Shown piece by piece: positions 1-6,027 of a stretch of DNA of 6,555 nt (its first letter is position 1; every line of letters begins with the position of its first letter). Location: positions 1 to 6,555 of the forward strand of contig BBDR01000032.1 in NCBI GenBank assembly GCA_001312405.1, written 5' to 3'. The position numbers were made by a program, and so were the translations under genes. The notes under the pieces are model-generated. The model made no database searches and had not been told where the DNA came from. It saw nothing but the letters and a program-made list of their open reading frames with translations. This DNA comes from Clostridium sp. NkU-1 (GTDB taxonomy: Bacteria; Bacillota_A; Clostridia; Lachnospirales; Lachnospiraceae).

Positions 1-17
1 CTTTCATTCAAATAAGG

Positions 18-44
18 GCCGAGCATTATTATAATGCACTTGGC
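18..44. repeat. Short dyad just past the recombinase stop
   Basis: Perfect 7-bp inverted arms GCATTAT (23-29) and ATAATGC (31-37) flank one central base. Weaker outer complementarity (GCC/GGC) extends the dyad. It lies 15 bases beyond the recombinase stop codon. A one-base centre makes a tight RNA hairpin awkward, so it could be a protein or recombinase binding core, or a weak terminator for the minus-strand gene (no clean T run follows). No second copy was seen in the window, so an attachment-site role is only a suggestion. Confidence 0.35.
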
Positions 45-51
45 TTTAGTC

Positions 52-978
52 TCATTTCACACACATATGATTTCTTGGATGTTTTATACTCAATATATCA
101 TTTTGCTTTTTAGTGGATACATGAGTATAAATTTGTGTTGTTGTTATGGAGCTATGTCCTAAAATTTGCTGTATATAACGTATATCAACATCTTCTTCCA
201 AAAGCAGTGTTGCAAAGGAATGTCTAAACATATGTGGGGTCAAATGTTTACAGATATTTGCTTTTTTTGTATAATTATTAATTATGATACGAACAGATTG
301 TTCTGAAAGCCGGTTTCCTTTTCTGTTAATAAACAAATATTCTATAGAATCGTTTTGAACATTAAAAGTTGAGCGATATTCTCTGATTATTTTAAGTACT
401 TCTGGGTTGGCAATTGTAACAATTCGTTCTTTTGCACCTTTTCCCCAGATTCGAATTTCACCGGTCCTCAAATTAATATCATCTGTCTTTAATGAACAAA
501 GTTCCGAAACTCTCATACCACTTGCAAACAATAACTCTAATACTGCAATATTTCGCAGATGAACTTGTTTTTGGTATGCCGTAACATTTATATTTGTGGG
601 CTCATTGTAGGCTGTTTGTAACAGATGTTCAATGACGTCAAAGGAAATCGTTTTAGGAAGAACTTTGGGCTCATGAAATTTTAAATTAATTTTAGAAAAA
701 GGGTTCTCTTTAATAGTTTCTTCGTATTCCAACCATGTAAAAAAATGCCTTAATGCTAGCTAATTTTCTTTTAACTGTTTTAGGTTTATATTCTTTATGC
801 AAATATGTAATATAAGAAGATAGAAGGTTTTTGATACCATCATATTCAGTACGCATCATATATCTTTGAAATTGCGTAATATCAATACGGTAAGCTTTCA
901 GGGTTTTTTTTCGCTTAGTTTTTTTTGATATTGACAATATTCAAGATAATGCTTGGTGAGTTGTGTATAATTTAACAT
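52..978 (-). pseudogene. XerC/XerD-like tyrosine recombinase, frame broken at two homopolymers
   Basis: Site-specific DNA strand-exchange enzyme of the tyrosine recombinase family, expected to act on short inverted target arms. The start is ATG at 978, eight bases after AGGAGGA (987-993). It begins MLNYTQLTKHYLEYCQYQKK, a typical SAM-like N-terminus. An 8-base A run (904-911, gene strand A) then breaks the frame before TLKAYRIDITQF, and a 7-base T run (739-745) breaks it again between KAFF and TWLEYEE. Together the two shifts restore the original frame, giving about 308 residues, the normal Xer length. The long C-terminal frame (52-732) keeps all catalytic residues: R74 (SGMRVSEL), K98 (GKGAK), H167 and R170 (HMFRH), H193 (LGHSS) and nucleophile Y202 (IYTHV), numbered in that frame. 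It could be intact in reality if the runs are miscalled. It stands alone, without an excisionase or other phage genes. Confidence 0.85.
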
Positions 979-1010
979 TCATTATGTCCTCCTAGAATTA
1001 GTTAGAATAC

Positions 1011-1039
1011 ATTATGATGTTTTTTTCACTGAATGTCTA
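1011..1039 (-). promoter_or_regulatory. Sigma-A-type promoter of the recombinase
   Basis: On the minus strand, TAGACA (1034-1039; 5 of 6 to TTGACA) and CATAAT (1011-1016; 5 of 6 to TATAAT) are exactly 17 bases apart. Transcription would start near 1004. This leaves a leader of about 25 bases carrying AGGAGGA (987-993) before ATG at 978. No operator is obvious, although CATTATG occurs twice (980-986 and 1010-1016). Confidence 0.6.
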
Positions 1040-1189
1040 TGAAATAAAATAGTAAAATAAAATCGATGTAGTAGCTTTTATATAATATGAAATAGAAAAA
1101 TAATACATTTTGGAATAGTATATAAACAATAGATATTTAGGAAAAAGGCTTATTAATAAGATAAAGTTATATTTTAGGAGGTGTAGTGT

Positions 1190-1612
1190 ATGGCAGAGAG
1201 ATTTGTAATATTAACAAAATATATATCACAACTTACAAAAGCTGAGTACGGTAACTGGATAATTGATAAGAAAAATAAAGGAACCGTAGAAAACCCAATT
1301 CAAATGCCATTTGTTAAGTACTCAGATTTTGTCAGTACATTCATTCGAGATGTATATAGATGCATAGATGAAAATAAAGATATGGAATTAAATCGTTATG
1401 GAGAAATTTTAGAAAAGAATGGTCTTCAATGGGGAATTGAATCTATGAAAGATGCAGAGGTGTCGTCATTAGATGCTCAGTGTATCATGGCTCTCATCAC
1501 AGGAGCTGTTCGCGCTGAGAGGTTCTGTGATGGAGCGTTACTGGACTTCTTTAAAAGCGGCTGTTTTGAAAAATGGTTGAATAGATTAAAGGATATAGAT
1601 TCTCGGAAATAG
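1190..1612 (+). CDS. DUF6508-type hypothetical protein
   Basis: A 140-residue soluble protein with no signal peptide or membrane segment. From memory it resembles DUF6508 proteins of Clostridia: the diagnostic-looking part is residues 65 to 135, with a NRYGEILEKNGLQWGIES stretch, then SLDAQCIMALITGAVRAER, FCDGALLDFF and a WLNRLK end. The function of the family is unknown to me. The start is ATG at 1190 with AGGAGG at 1176-1181, eight bases away. It is transcribed away from the recombinase and shares its AT-rich composition, so it may be cargo of the same acquired segment. Its promoter is unclear: TATAAT at 1081-1086 has no good -35. The family name rests on pattern memory and is less certain than the gene itself. 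Confidence 0.8.
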   Translation: MAERFVILTKYISQLTKAEYGNWIIDKKNKGTVENPIQMPFVKYSDFVSTFIRDVYRCIDENKDMELNRYGEILEKNGLQWGIESMKDAEVSSLDAQCIMALITGAVRAERFCDGALLDFFKSGCFEKWLNRLKDIDSRK

Positions 1613-1641
1613 ATTTCCTGATGTTCTATTAAGTAAACATA

Positions 1642-1674
1642 ATTATCAGTAAATGCAAGCATATGATTGATAAT
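1642..1674. repeat. AT-rich nested inverted repeat after the DUF6508 gene
   Basis: ATTATCA (1642-1648) and TGATAAT (1668-1674) are perfect complements. ATGC/GCAT (1653-1656 and 1659-1662) is nested inside. It lies 30 bases beyond the hypothetical gene's stop and could be a weak terminator or a protein-binding dyad. There is no T run on the plus-strand side, so termination is doubtful. Confidence 0.3.
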
Positions 1675-1702
1675 AAAAGCAGGTAGTGAAGTGAAAAATG
1701 GA

Positions 1703-1749
1703 TAAAAGGAGGTTTTACAGCATGATTCATATACTGCAAGACCTCCTTG
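1703..1749 (-). terminator. Long hairpin ending the ABC operon
   Basis: AAGGAGGT and ACCTCCTT (1742-1749 and 1706-1713) form a perfect 8-bp outer stem. A further 10 positions pair with one mismatch and two G-U pairs around a 7-base loop. On the minus strand the hairpin begins 14 bases after the permease stop and is followed by TTTTATCC and another T run, which fits an intrinsic terminator for the transporter. On the plus strand no T run follows. Oddly, each arm reads as a perfect Shine-Dalgarno sequence followed 8-10 bases later by an ATG, so the element also resembles a start region. Confidence 0.55.
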
Positions 1750-1762
1750 TATCAAGTAAAAT

Positions 1763-2561
1763 CTAAAACTTAATTTTCTTCTCCAGCAAAGCAATCCCCT
1801 GATACAAAATCGCCGATACAATACACAGGATCACAATACTCATCACCACCAGATCCATCTGGAACACCTGGCTTCCATAGATAATCAAATATCCCAGTCC
1901 TTTATTCGCCGCCAAAAATTCCCCAATAATAACACCAACCAGACAAAGCCCGATATTGACCTTTGTATTGCTGATGATGAGAGGTACAGAACCAGGAAGC
2001 AGTACCTTGAAAAGAACATCCTTTTTTGTTCCGCCCAGGGAATAGATCAGCTTGATCATATCAGGATCCACCTGAGAGAAACCGGTATGGAGCGTCATGA
2101 TGCAGCCAAAAACCGCCACGGAAATGGAAGCGACAATAATGGTCTTAATGTTGTTGCCCAGCCATACAATTAAGATGGGAGCAAGGGCGGATTTTGGAAG
2201 GCTGTTAAGCATGACAAGATAAGGCTCCAGTACTTCCGATACACTGCGGCTGGACCATAACAGAATAGCGATCAGCAGTCCAAAGACGGTGACCAAGGCA
2301 AAGCTTATGAGAGTTTCCATTACGGTTACCCCGATGTGCATAAAAATGCTTTTGTCCACTACCATATTAAAAAAAACAGATGGTCATACGGGAAGGAGAG
2401 CTGAATATGAAGTCATTGATCATGCCCAGTCTTGCACACAGCTCCCAAAGGGAAAGAAGCAGTACCAGCAGCATGGTACGCCATACCCGGACATTGCGCC
2501 GGTGCAGCTTTTCCTTTTCAATAAACTCCTGTTGGGCTAAGGTGGGATGAGTCTCAATCAT
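1763..2561 (-). pseudogene. ABC importer permease (SsuC/TauC/NitT type), frame broken at T8
   Basis: Inner-membrane subunit of a type I ABC importer. The start ATG at 2561 overlaps the ATPase stop by 8 bases, implying translational coupling; a GGAGC-type ribosome site lies inside the ATPase end. The N-terminal 64 residues (charged leader, then a membrane segment near MLLVLLLSLWELCARLGMI) run into a stop at an 8-base T run (2369-2376). With seven T the frame continues into MVVDKSIFMHIGVTVMETL, giving about 265 residues, the usual length for the family. Further membrane segments follow, then an EAA-like loop (YSLGGTKKDVLFKVLLPGS) that contacts the ATPase. The substrate cannot be read from the sequence; the family imports sulfonates, taurine, nitrate, thiamine precursors and others. 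The 200-residue downstream frame alone would lack the first membrane segment. Confidence 0.85.
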
Positions 2562-3321
2562 GATTCTGCAGCTCCTTCCATACCTGATTAAAGTAAACAG
2601 AAAATTCCGGCATGTTCCGCCGTGTCAGAGGCCGTATATAGTTATCCCCAAAGGAAACGGGTATGATGGCTTTTATTTTGCCCGGCCTGCTTGTCAGTAC
2701 GATGACCCTGTCGGCAACACTGATGGCTTCAGAAAGGTCATGTGTAATAAGAATTGCAGTTTTATGAGTACTTTTTATAATGGAACTGATATCATCACAG
2801 ACGGAAAGCCTGGTCTGATAGTCCAATGCGGAAAATGGTTCGTCTAATAAAAGAAGGTCCGGATCCAGGGCCAGGGTGCGGACCAATGCGGCACGCTGCC
2901 GCATGCCTCCGGACAGTTCAGACGGCTTTGCCTGCTCAAAGCTTCCAAGGCCATAAGTATGGAGCATCTGATGCAGCTTTTCTTTGGAGCTTTTATTTCG
3001 CTTTTTCTGAATTTCCAACCCCAGTTCAGCATTTCCCATAATGGTACGCCATTCAAAAAGGTGATCCCGCTGCAGCATGTAACCGATATTGACGCCGGAT
3101 TTTGCCTGGGAGGCGCCGTCAATTAAGATTTCTCCTTCGTCTGGAACTAATAATCCGCTAAGAAGAGATAGAAGGGTTGATTTCCCGCAGCCGGATGGAC
3201 CGACAATTGCAAGGAATTCCCCGTTATCTGCAGTAAAAGATATATTGGAAAGGGCCAGTGTCTCACCCTCAAGGGAATGATAGGAGTAACTGATCCCGCG
3301 AACTTCCAGTTTTGGCTTCAT
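2554..3321 (-). CDS. ABC importer ATPase (SsuB/TauB/NitT type)
   Basis: Cytoplasmic ATPase of 255 residues that would energise the adjacent permease. Visible motifs in order are Walker A GPSGCGKST (41-49), Q-loop Gln84 in YMLQRDHLFEW, signature LSGGMRQR (136-143), Walker B LLLLDEP (156-162) with D-loop SALD, and switch His194 in THD. The LFEWRTIMGNAELGLE region and the RPGKI segment near 212 fit the nitrate/sulfonate/taurine family. The start is ATG at 3321, with AAGGAGGA (3325-3332) immediately upstream. It is the first gene of a two-gene minus-strand operon with the permease. No substrate-binding protein is present, so the transported compound is unknown. Its leader contains hairpins that suggest regulated transcription. 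Confidence 0.92.
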   Translation of the reverse strand: MKPKLEVRGISYSYHSLEGETLALSNISFTADNGEFLAIVGPSGCGKSTLLSLLSGLLVPDEGEILIDGASQAKSGVNIGYMLQRDHLFEWRTIMGNAELGLEIQKKRNKSSKEKLHQMLHTYGLGSFEQAKPSELSGGMRQRAALVRTLALDPDLLLLDEPFSALDYQTRLSVCDDISSIIKSTHKTAILITHDLSEAISVADRVIVLTSRPGKIKAIIPVSFGDNYIRPLTRRNMPEFSVYFNQVWKELQNHD

Positions 3322-3331
3322 GGGTCCTCCT

Positions 3332-3356
3332 TATATGACAGATTTGATCTGATATA
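3332..3356 (-). promoter_or_regulatory. Hairpin abutting the ATPase Shine-Dalgarno site
   Basis: CAGAT/ATCTG (3339-3343 and 3347-3351) around a 3-base loop is extended by TATAT/ATATA (3332-3336 and 3352-3356) with a 2-base bulge. Its 3' side on the minus strand touches the AAGGAGGA site at 3325-3332. It could affect translation of the ATPase, or be a DNA operator. This rests on base pairing alone. Confidence 0.3.
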
Positions 3357-3372
3357 GTGTTATGATATGTAC

Positions 3373-3411
3373 AAAAAAAAGGAGTGTGAAGGACTATGCC
3401 TTCCCATCCTT
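3373..3411 (-). terminator. Terminator-like hairpin in the ABC operon leader
   Basis: On the minus strand, AAGGA pairs with TCCTT (3407-3411 with 3379-3383) and GAAGG pairs with CCTTC (3399-3403 with 3388-3392) around a 6-base loop, with a small internal bulge. The stem runs directly into eight T (3373-3380). This has the full form of an intrinsic terminator, but it lies about 50 bases upstream of the ATPase start and points into it. Since nothing else on this strand needs ending here, attenuation of the transporter operon is a reasonable inference. Confidence 0.55.
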
Positions 3412-3420
3412 ATACAAAAT

Positions 3421-3478
3421 GCCGGATTGCTGTTTTTTTCTTTCCCAGCCTGATTTTGGATCCGGTTACAGGAAGCTG
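3421..3478 (-). promoter_or_regulatory. Possible structured leader RNA upstream of the attenuator
   Basis: CCGGAT (3422-3427) and ATCCGG (3460-3465) are complementary across about 32 bases. A competing set pairs CAGC with GCTG (3446-3449 and 3475-3478) and CTG with CAG. Mutually exclusive pairings just 5' of a terminator are what a riboswitch-like leader needs. I do not recognise the consensus of the TPP, SAM, ykkC or T-box classes here. No convincing minus-strand promoter was found either; TATATT-like -10 elements further upstream lack a -35. Confidence 0.25.
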
Positions 3479-3531
3479 ATAAAAATGGTGGAATATATGG
3501 CGGAAATACAGGGAAAATAAGAAAAAAAACC

Positions 3532-3560
3532 TTGCAATGGGGAATAAACGGTGTTATACT
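3532..3560 (+). promoter_or_regulatory. Promoter of the rimP-nusA-infB operon
   Basis: TTGCAA (3532-3537) and TATACT (3555-3560) are separated by 17 bases. A TG one base upstream of the -10 (3552-3553) makes it an extended -10 promoter. Transcription would start near 3567, giving a leader of about 75 bases that contains the GAAA-capped hairpin before rimP. Confidence 0.7.
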
Positions 3561-3588
3561 GTCTAAGATAACATGACAGTTAAAATGA

Positions 3589-3616
3589 TAAAGAGTGGGC
3601 GAAAGTCCACTCTTTA
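3589..3616 (+). promoter_or_regulatory. GAAA-tetraloop hairpin in the rimP-nusA leader
   Basis: Twelve bases at 3589-3600 pair with 3605-3616 (TAAAGAGTGGGC against GTCCACTCTTTA, one G-U pair), capped by a GAAA tetraloop at 3601-3604. The 3' side is followed by AATTTGTTT, a weak and interrupted U tract. The form suits a weak terminator of the NusA-dependent kind. Autoregulation of nusA through leader termination is known in Bacillus subtilis; its use here is inference. The hairpin ends 26 bases before the rimP start. Confidence 0.6.
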
Positions 3617-3642
3617 AATTTGTTTGGAAAGGTGGGAGAGAG

Positions 3643-4113
3643 ATGGCGAGGAGAGAAGAGTACGAGGCAAAGACAGAAAGCTTTTTGCTGCCCCTTATGG
3701 AAGAAAACAATTATGAACTGGTTGATGTAGAGTACGTAAAGGAGGCAGGAAACTGGTATCTGCGGGCCTATATAGATAAAGAAGGCGGAATTACGGTGGA
3801 TGATTGTGAAACCATAAGCCGAAGACTGGGAGATTGGCTGGATGAAAAGGATTTTATTGCAGACAGCTATATTTTAGAGGTCAGCTCTCCAGGGCTTGGA
3901 AGACCGCTTAAAAAAAAGATAAGGATTTTAAGAGAAGTATCGGAAAAAAACGTGGATATTAAGTTATATAAGCCATTAAACAAACAAAAGGATTTTACAG
4001 GAACGCTTACATCCTATGACAGGGAAACAGTGACCATTACCCAGGAAGACGGAATAGAGCTTGTGTTGAACCGCCCGGAAATCGCTTTGATCCGGCTGGC
4101 ATTTGATTTCTAA
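3643..4113 (+). CDS. rimP: Ribosome maturation factor RimP
   Basis: A 156-residue cytoplasmic factor needed for 30S subunit maturation and first gene of the nusA operon. The N-terminal domain carries ELVDVEYVKEAGNWYLRAYID (24-44) and the hallmark EVSSPGLGRPL (79-89); the C-terminal SH3-like part ends in NRPEIALIRLAFDF. I chose ATG at 3643, preceded by a purine-rich AGGTGGGAG, over the GTG at 3595, which lies inside the leader hairpin. Odd feature: residues 92-101 (KIRILREVSE) do not look like RimP, but another frame of the same bases reads DKDFKRSIGK, which does. The change begins at an 8-base A run (3910-3917) and ends at a 7-base A run (3944-3950), so the gene is open overall while a short central segment is read out of frame. 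Confidence 0.93.
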   Translation: MARREEYEAKTESFLLPLMEENNYELVDVEYVKEAGNWYLRAYIDKEGGITVDDCETISRRLGDWLDEKDFIADSYILEVSSPGLGRPLKKKIRILREVSEKNVDIKLYKPLNKQKDFTGTLTSYDRETVTITQEDGIELVLNRPEIALIRLAFDF

Positions 4114-4142
4114 ACAGTAAGAGATATTAGGAGGATAAAAAA

Positions 4143-5318
4143 ATGAATAAGGAACTGTTAGAAGCACTGAATATTCTGGAGAAGGAGAATAATATCAGCA
4201 AGGACACCCTGTTAGAGGCAATTGAGAATTCTCTTCTTACGGCGTGCAAGAACCATTTCGGAAAAGCGGATAATGTCAAGGTCAGCATCAATCGTGAAAC
4301 CTGTGATTTTAATGTATTTGCAGAAAAAGAAGTGGTGGAAACAGTTGAAGATCCCCTGCTGCAGATCAGCCTGGCAGATGCAAAGATGGCAGATCCTAAG
4401 TACGATATCGGCGATGTGATCCATTGCCAGATTGACTCTAAAAAGTTTGGACGAATTGCCACACAGAATGCAAAGAATGTGATTCTGCAAAAGATTCGTG
4501 AGGAAGGCAGAAAATCTCTTTTTAACGACTGGTACTGCCAGGAGAGGGAAGTTGTCACAGGAATTGTGCAGAGATATTTAGGCAGGAATGTAAGCATTAA
4601 TTTAGGTAAGGTGGATGCCATCCTGAATGAAACAGAAATGGTAAAAGGGGAAGTTTTTAAGCCTACAGAGAGAATCAAGGTGTTCGTTCTGGAAGTAAAG
4701 GACACTCCAAAGGGCCCAAGAATTTCCGTATCCAGAACCCATCCGGATCTTGTAAAGCGCCTGTTTGAATCCGAGGTCGCAGAAGTAAAGGACGGAACTG
4801 TGGAGATCAAGGCAATTGCAAGGGAAGCAGGATCAAGGACAAAAATTGCTGTTAAATCCAATGATGCCAATGTGGACCCGGTGGGTGCATGCGTAGGCTT
4901 AAACGGTGCAAGGGTCAATTCCATAGTGAATGAGTTAAGAGGGGAGAAAATCGATATCATTAACTGGGATGAGAACCCGGCCTACTTAATTGAAAACGCA
5001 TTAAGCCCGGCAAAGGTTATCTGTGTTGTTGCAGATGAAGAATCAAAGGAAGCACAGGTGATTGTTCCGGATTACCAGTTATCACTGGCCATCGGTAAGG
5101 AAGGACAAAACGCAAGGCTTGCAGCCCGGCTTACCGGATATAAGATTGACATTAAGAGTGAGACACAGGCAAGAGAGCTCGGCCTGTTTGAAGAACTGGG
5201 GCTTGAATATCAGGAAGCAGGAGCCGGATATGAAAGCTATGAAAATGAATACCATGACGGCGGAAACAGCGAAACGCAGGACTACCAGGAAGAGTATCAG
5301 GACGGCTACCAGGAATAA
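4143..5318 (+). CDS. nusA: Transcription termination/antitermination factor NusA
   Basis: RNA polymerase-bound factor that modulates pausing, termination and antitermination. It has 391 residues: an N-terminal polymerase-binding domain (1 to about 125), an S1 domain (about 134-200, [11 protein letters not shown] to [11 protein letters not shown]), KH1 (about 225-290, with [11 protein letters not shown]) and KH2 (about 305-345, with [16 protein letters not shown]). There is no long C-terminal acidic repeat domain of the Escherichia coli type. Instead, a short acidic Tyr/Gln-rich tail (355-391) ends [14 protein letters not shown] at 4129-4134 lies eight bases before ATG, 29 bases after rimP. 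The frame stays open for 16 more codons after the TAA and stops in a TGA that overlaps the ylxR GTG start. Confidence 0.97.
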   Translation: MNKELLEALNILEKENNISKDTLLEAIENSLLTACKNHFGKADNVKVSINRETCDFNVFAEKEVVETVEDPLLQISLADAKMADPKYDIGDVIHCQIDSKKFGRIATQNAKNVILQKIREEGRKSLFNDWYCQEREVVTGIVQRYLGRNVSINLGKVDAILNETEMVKGEVFKPTERIKVFVLEVKDTPKGPRISVSRTHPDLVKRLFESEVAEVKDGTVEIKAIAREAGSRTKIAVKSNDANVDPVGACVGLNGARVNSIVNELRGEKIDIINWDENPAYLIENALSPAKVICVVADEESKEAQVIVPDYQLSLAIGKEGQNARLAARLTGYKIDIKSETQARELGLFEELGLEYQEAGAGYESYENEYHDGGNSETQDYQEEYQDGYQE

Positions 5319-5365
5319 GACCCGGCTGGTGATTACCAGAATAAAAAACAGGAAGTGATGGAAAC

Positions 5366-5563
5366 GTGAGTACAAAGAAATTACCGCTCAGACAGTGCAT
5401 CGGCTGTGGTGAGATGAAAAATAAAAAAGAAATGATTCGTGTTCTGAAAACCTCAGAGGATGAGATTCTTCTTGATGCAACCGGACGTAAAAACGGACGG
5501 GGAGCTTACCTCTGTCCTTCTATGGAATGTTTTAAGAAGGCAGTAAAAAAACAAAGGGCTTGA
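5366..5563 (+). CDS. ylxR: YlxR/RnpM RNA-binding protein, C-terminus frameshifted
   Basis: Small nucleic-acid-binding protein of the nusA operon; the Bacillus homologue has been linked to RNase P modulation (RnpM). The start is GTG at 5366. Conserved features are RQCIGCGE near the N-terminus, a GRKNGRGAYLC motif and a second Cys in MECFKKA. As sequenced it stops after 65 residues in KQRA. If the A run at 5545-5551 were six instead of seven, the frame would continue as VKNKGLERSFKMAIPKEVYE and end EMEQFE at TGA 5634-5636. That gives 89 residues, the usual size and ending of the family. So the real gene probably spans 5366-5636 and overlaps the next start by 8 bases. The zinc-like Cys pattern and the core are unaffected. 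Confidence 0.9.
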   Translation: MSTKKLPLRQCIGCGEMKNKKEMIRVLKTSEDEILLDATGRKNGRGAYLCPSMECFKKAVKKQRA

Positions 5564-5628
5564 GCGTTCCTTCAAGATGGCGATTCCAAAAGAAGTATAC
5601 GAAGCATTGGAAAAGGAGATGGAGCAGT

Positions 5629-6027
5629 TTGAATGACAGACAAAAGATCCTTAATCTGATTGGTCTGGCCACAAAAGCAGGAAAGACTGTAAGCGGAGAA
5701 TTCATGACAGAAAAGTCCGTAAAAACCGGGAAAGCATCATTAGTAATTATTTCAGGGGAAGCCTCGGAGAATACTAAAAAGATGTTTACCAATATGTGTA
5801 CTTACTATAACGTTCCAATCTACTTTTTTGGGGGAAAAGATGAACTGGGCCACGCTATGGGTAAGGAGATGAGAGCATCTTTAGCTATCGTGGATCATGG
5901 GTTTGCAAAGGCAGTCGTGAAACTGATGAATACAAAGGTCGGTAGTGAGTGTGAAGAGGACCTTTCACATCTACCGGTATGTGCTGCAGAGCGCGCACAG
6001 AATGGAGGAAAGCATGAGAGTATATGA
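5629..6027 (+). CDS. ylxQ: L7Ae/L30e/S12e/Gadd45-family RNA-binding protein (YlxQ-like)
   Basis: Small RNA-binding protein of the L7Ae superfamily (kink-turn binders), found between ylxR and infB in Firmicutes. The core is NLIGLATKAGKTVSGE (8-23 from the chosen start), then LVIISGEASENTKKMF and VPIYFFGGKDELGHAMG. I chose TTG at 5629 because AAGGAG (5613-5618) lies 10 bases upstream and the protein then begins MNDRQKILNLIG. The frame is open back to 5560, but that part overlaps the repaired ylxR end and does not look like the family. The product is 132 residues, longer than the usual 100-110: a tail from about residue 105 (NTKVGSECEEDL to NGGKHESI) runs across the infB ribosome site and overlaps infB by 14 bases. 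Confidence 0.88.
   Translation: MNDRQKILNLIGLATKAGKTVSGEFMTEKSVKTGKASLVIISGEASENTKKMFTNMCTYYNVPIYFFGGKDELGHAMGKEMRASLAIVDHGFAKAVVKLMNTKVGSECEEDLSHLPVCAAERAQNGGKHESI

Noticed and set aside
1081..1086. TATAAT upstream of the DUF6508 gene as its promoter
   Set aside because: No -35 at any usual spacing, and such motifs are expected by chance in very AT-rich DNA.
1629..1730. 33-codon minus-strand frame after a perfect Shine-Dalgarno
   Set aside because: Not reported as a gene: no recognisable product, and its ribosome site and ATG lie in a hairpin better explained as a terminator. Kept only as part of the boundary finding.
1698..1766. 22-codon plus-strand frame (MDKRRFYSMIHILQDLLVSS...) across the same hairpin
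   Set aside because: Very short, no family resemblance, and an effect of the inverted repeat that creates a Shine-Dalgarno on both strands.
3330..3480. Known riboswitch (TPP, SAM, ykkC, T-box) before the ABC operon
   Set aside because: None of the core consensus elements of these classes could be found on the minus strand.
3595..3642. Upstream GTG start for rimP, adding 16 residues
   Set aside because: The start lies inside the leader hairpin without a ribosome site; ATG 3643 has one and gives the normal family length and N-terminus.
4127..4960. Long minus-strand open frame opposite nusA
   Set aside because: Shadow of nusA: no ribosome site, no family resemblance, and the sense strand is clearly coding.
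5560..5628. Longer N-terminus for the L7Ae-like protein (MSVPSRWRF...)
   Set aside because: It lacks a ribosome site, overlaps the repaired ylxR ending in another frame, and does not resemble the family before NDRQKILNLIG.
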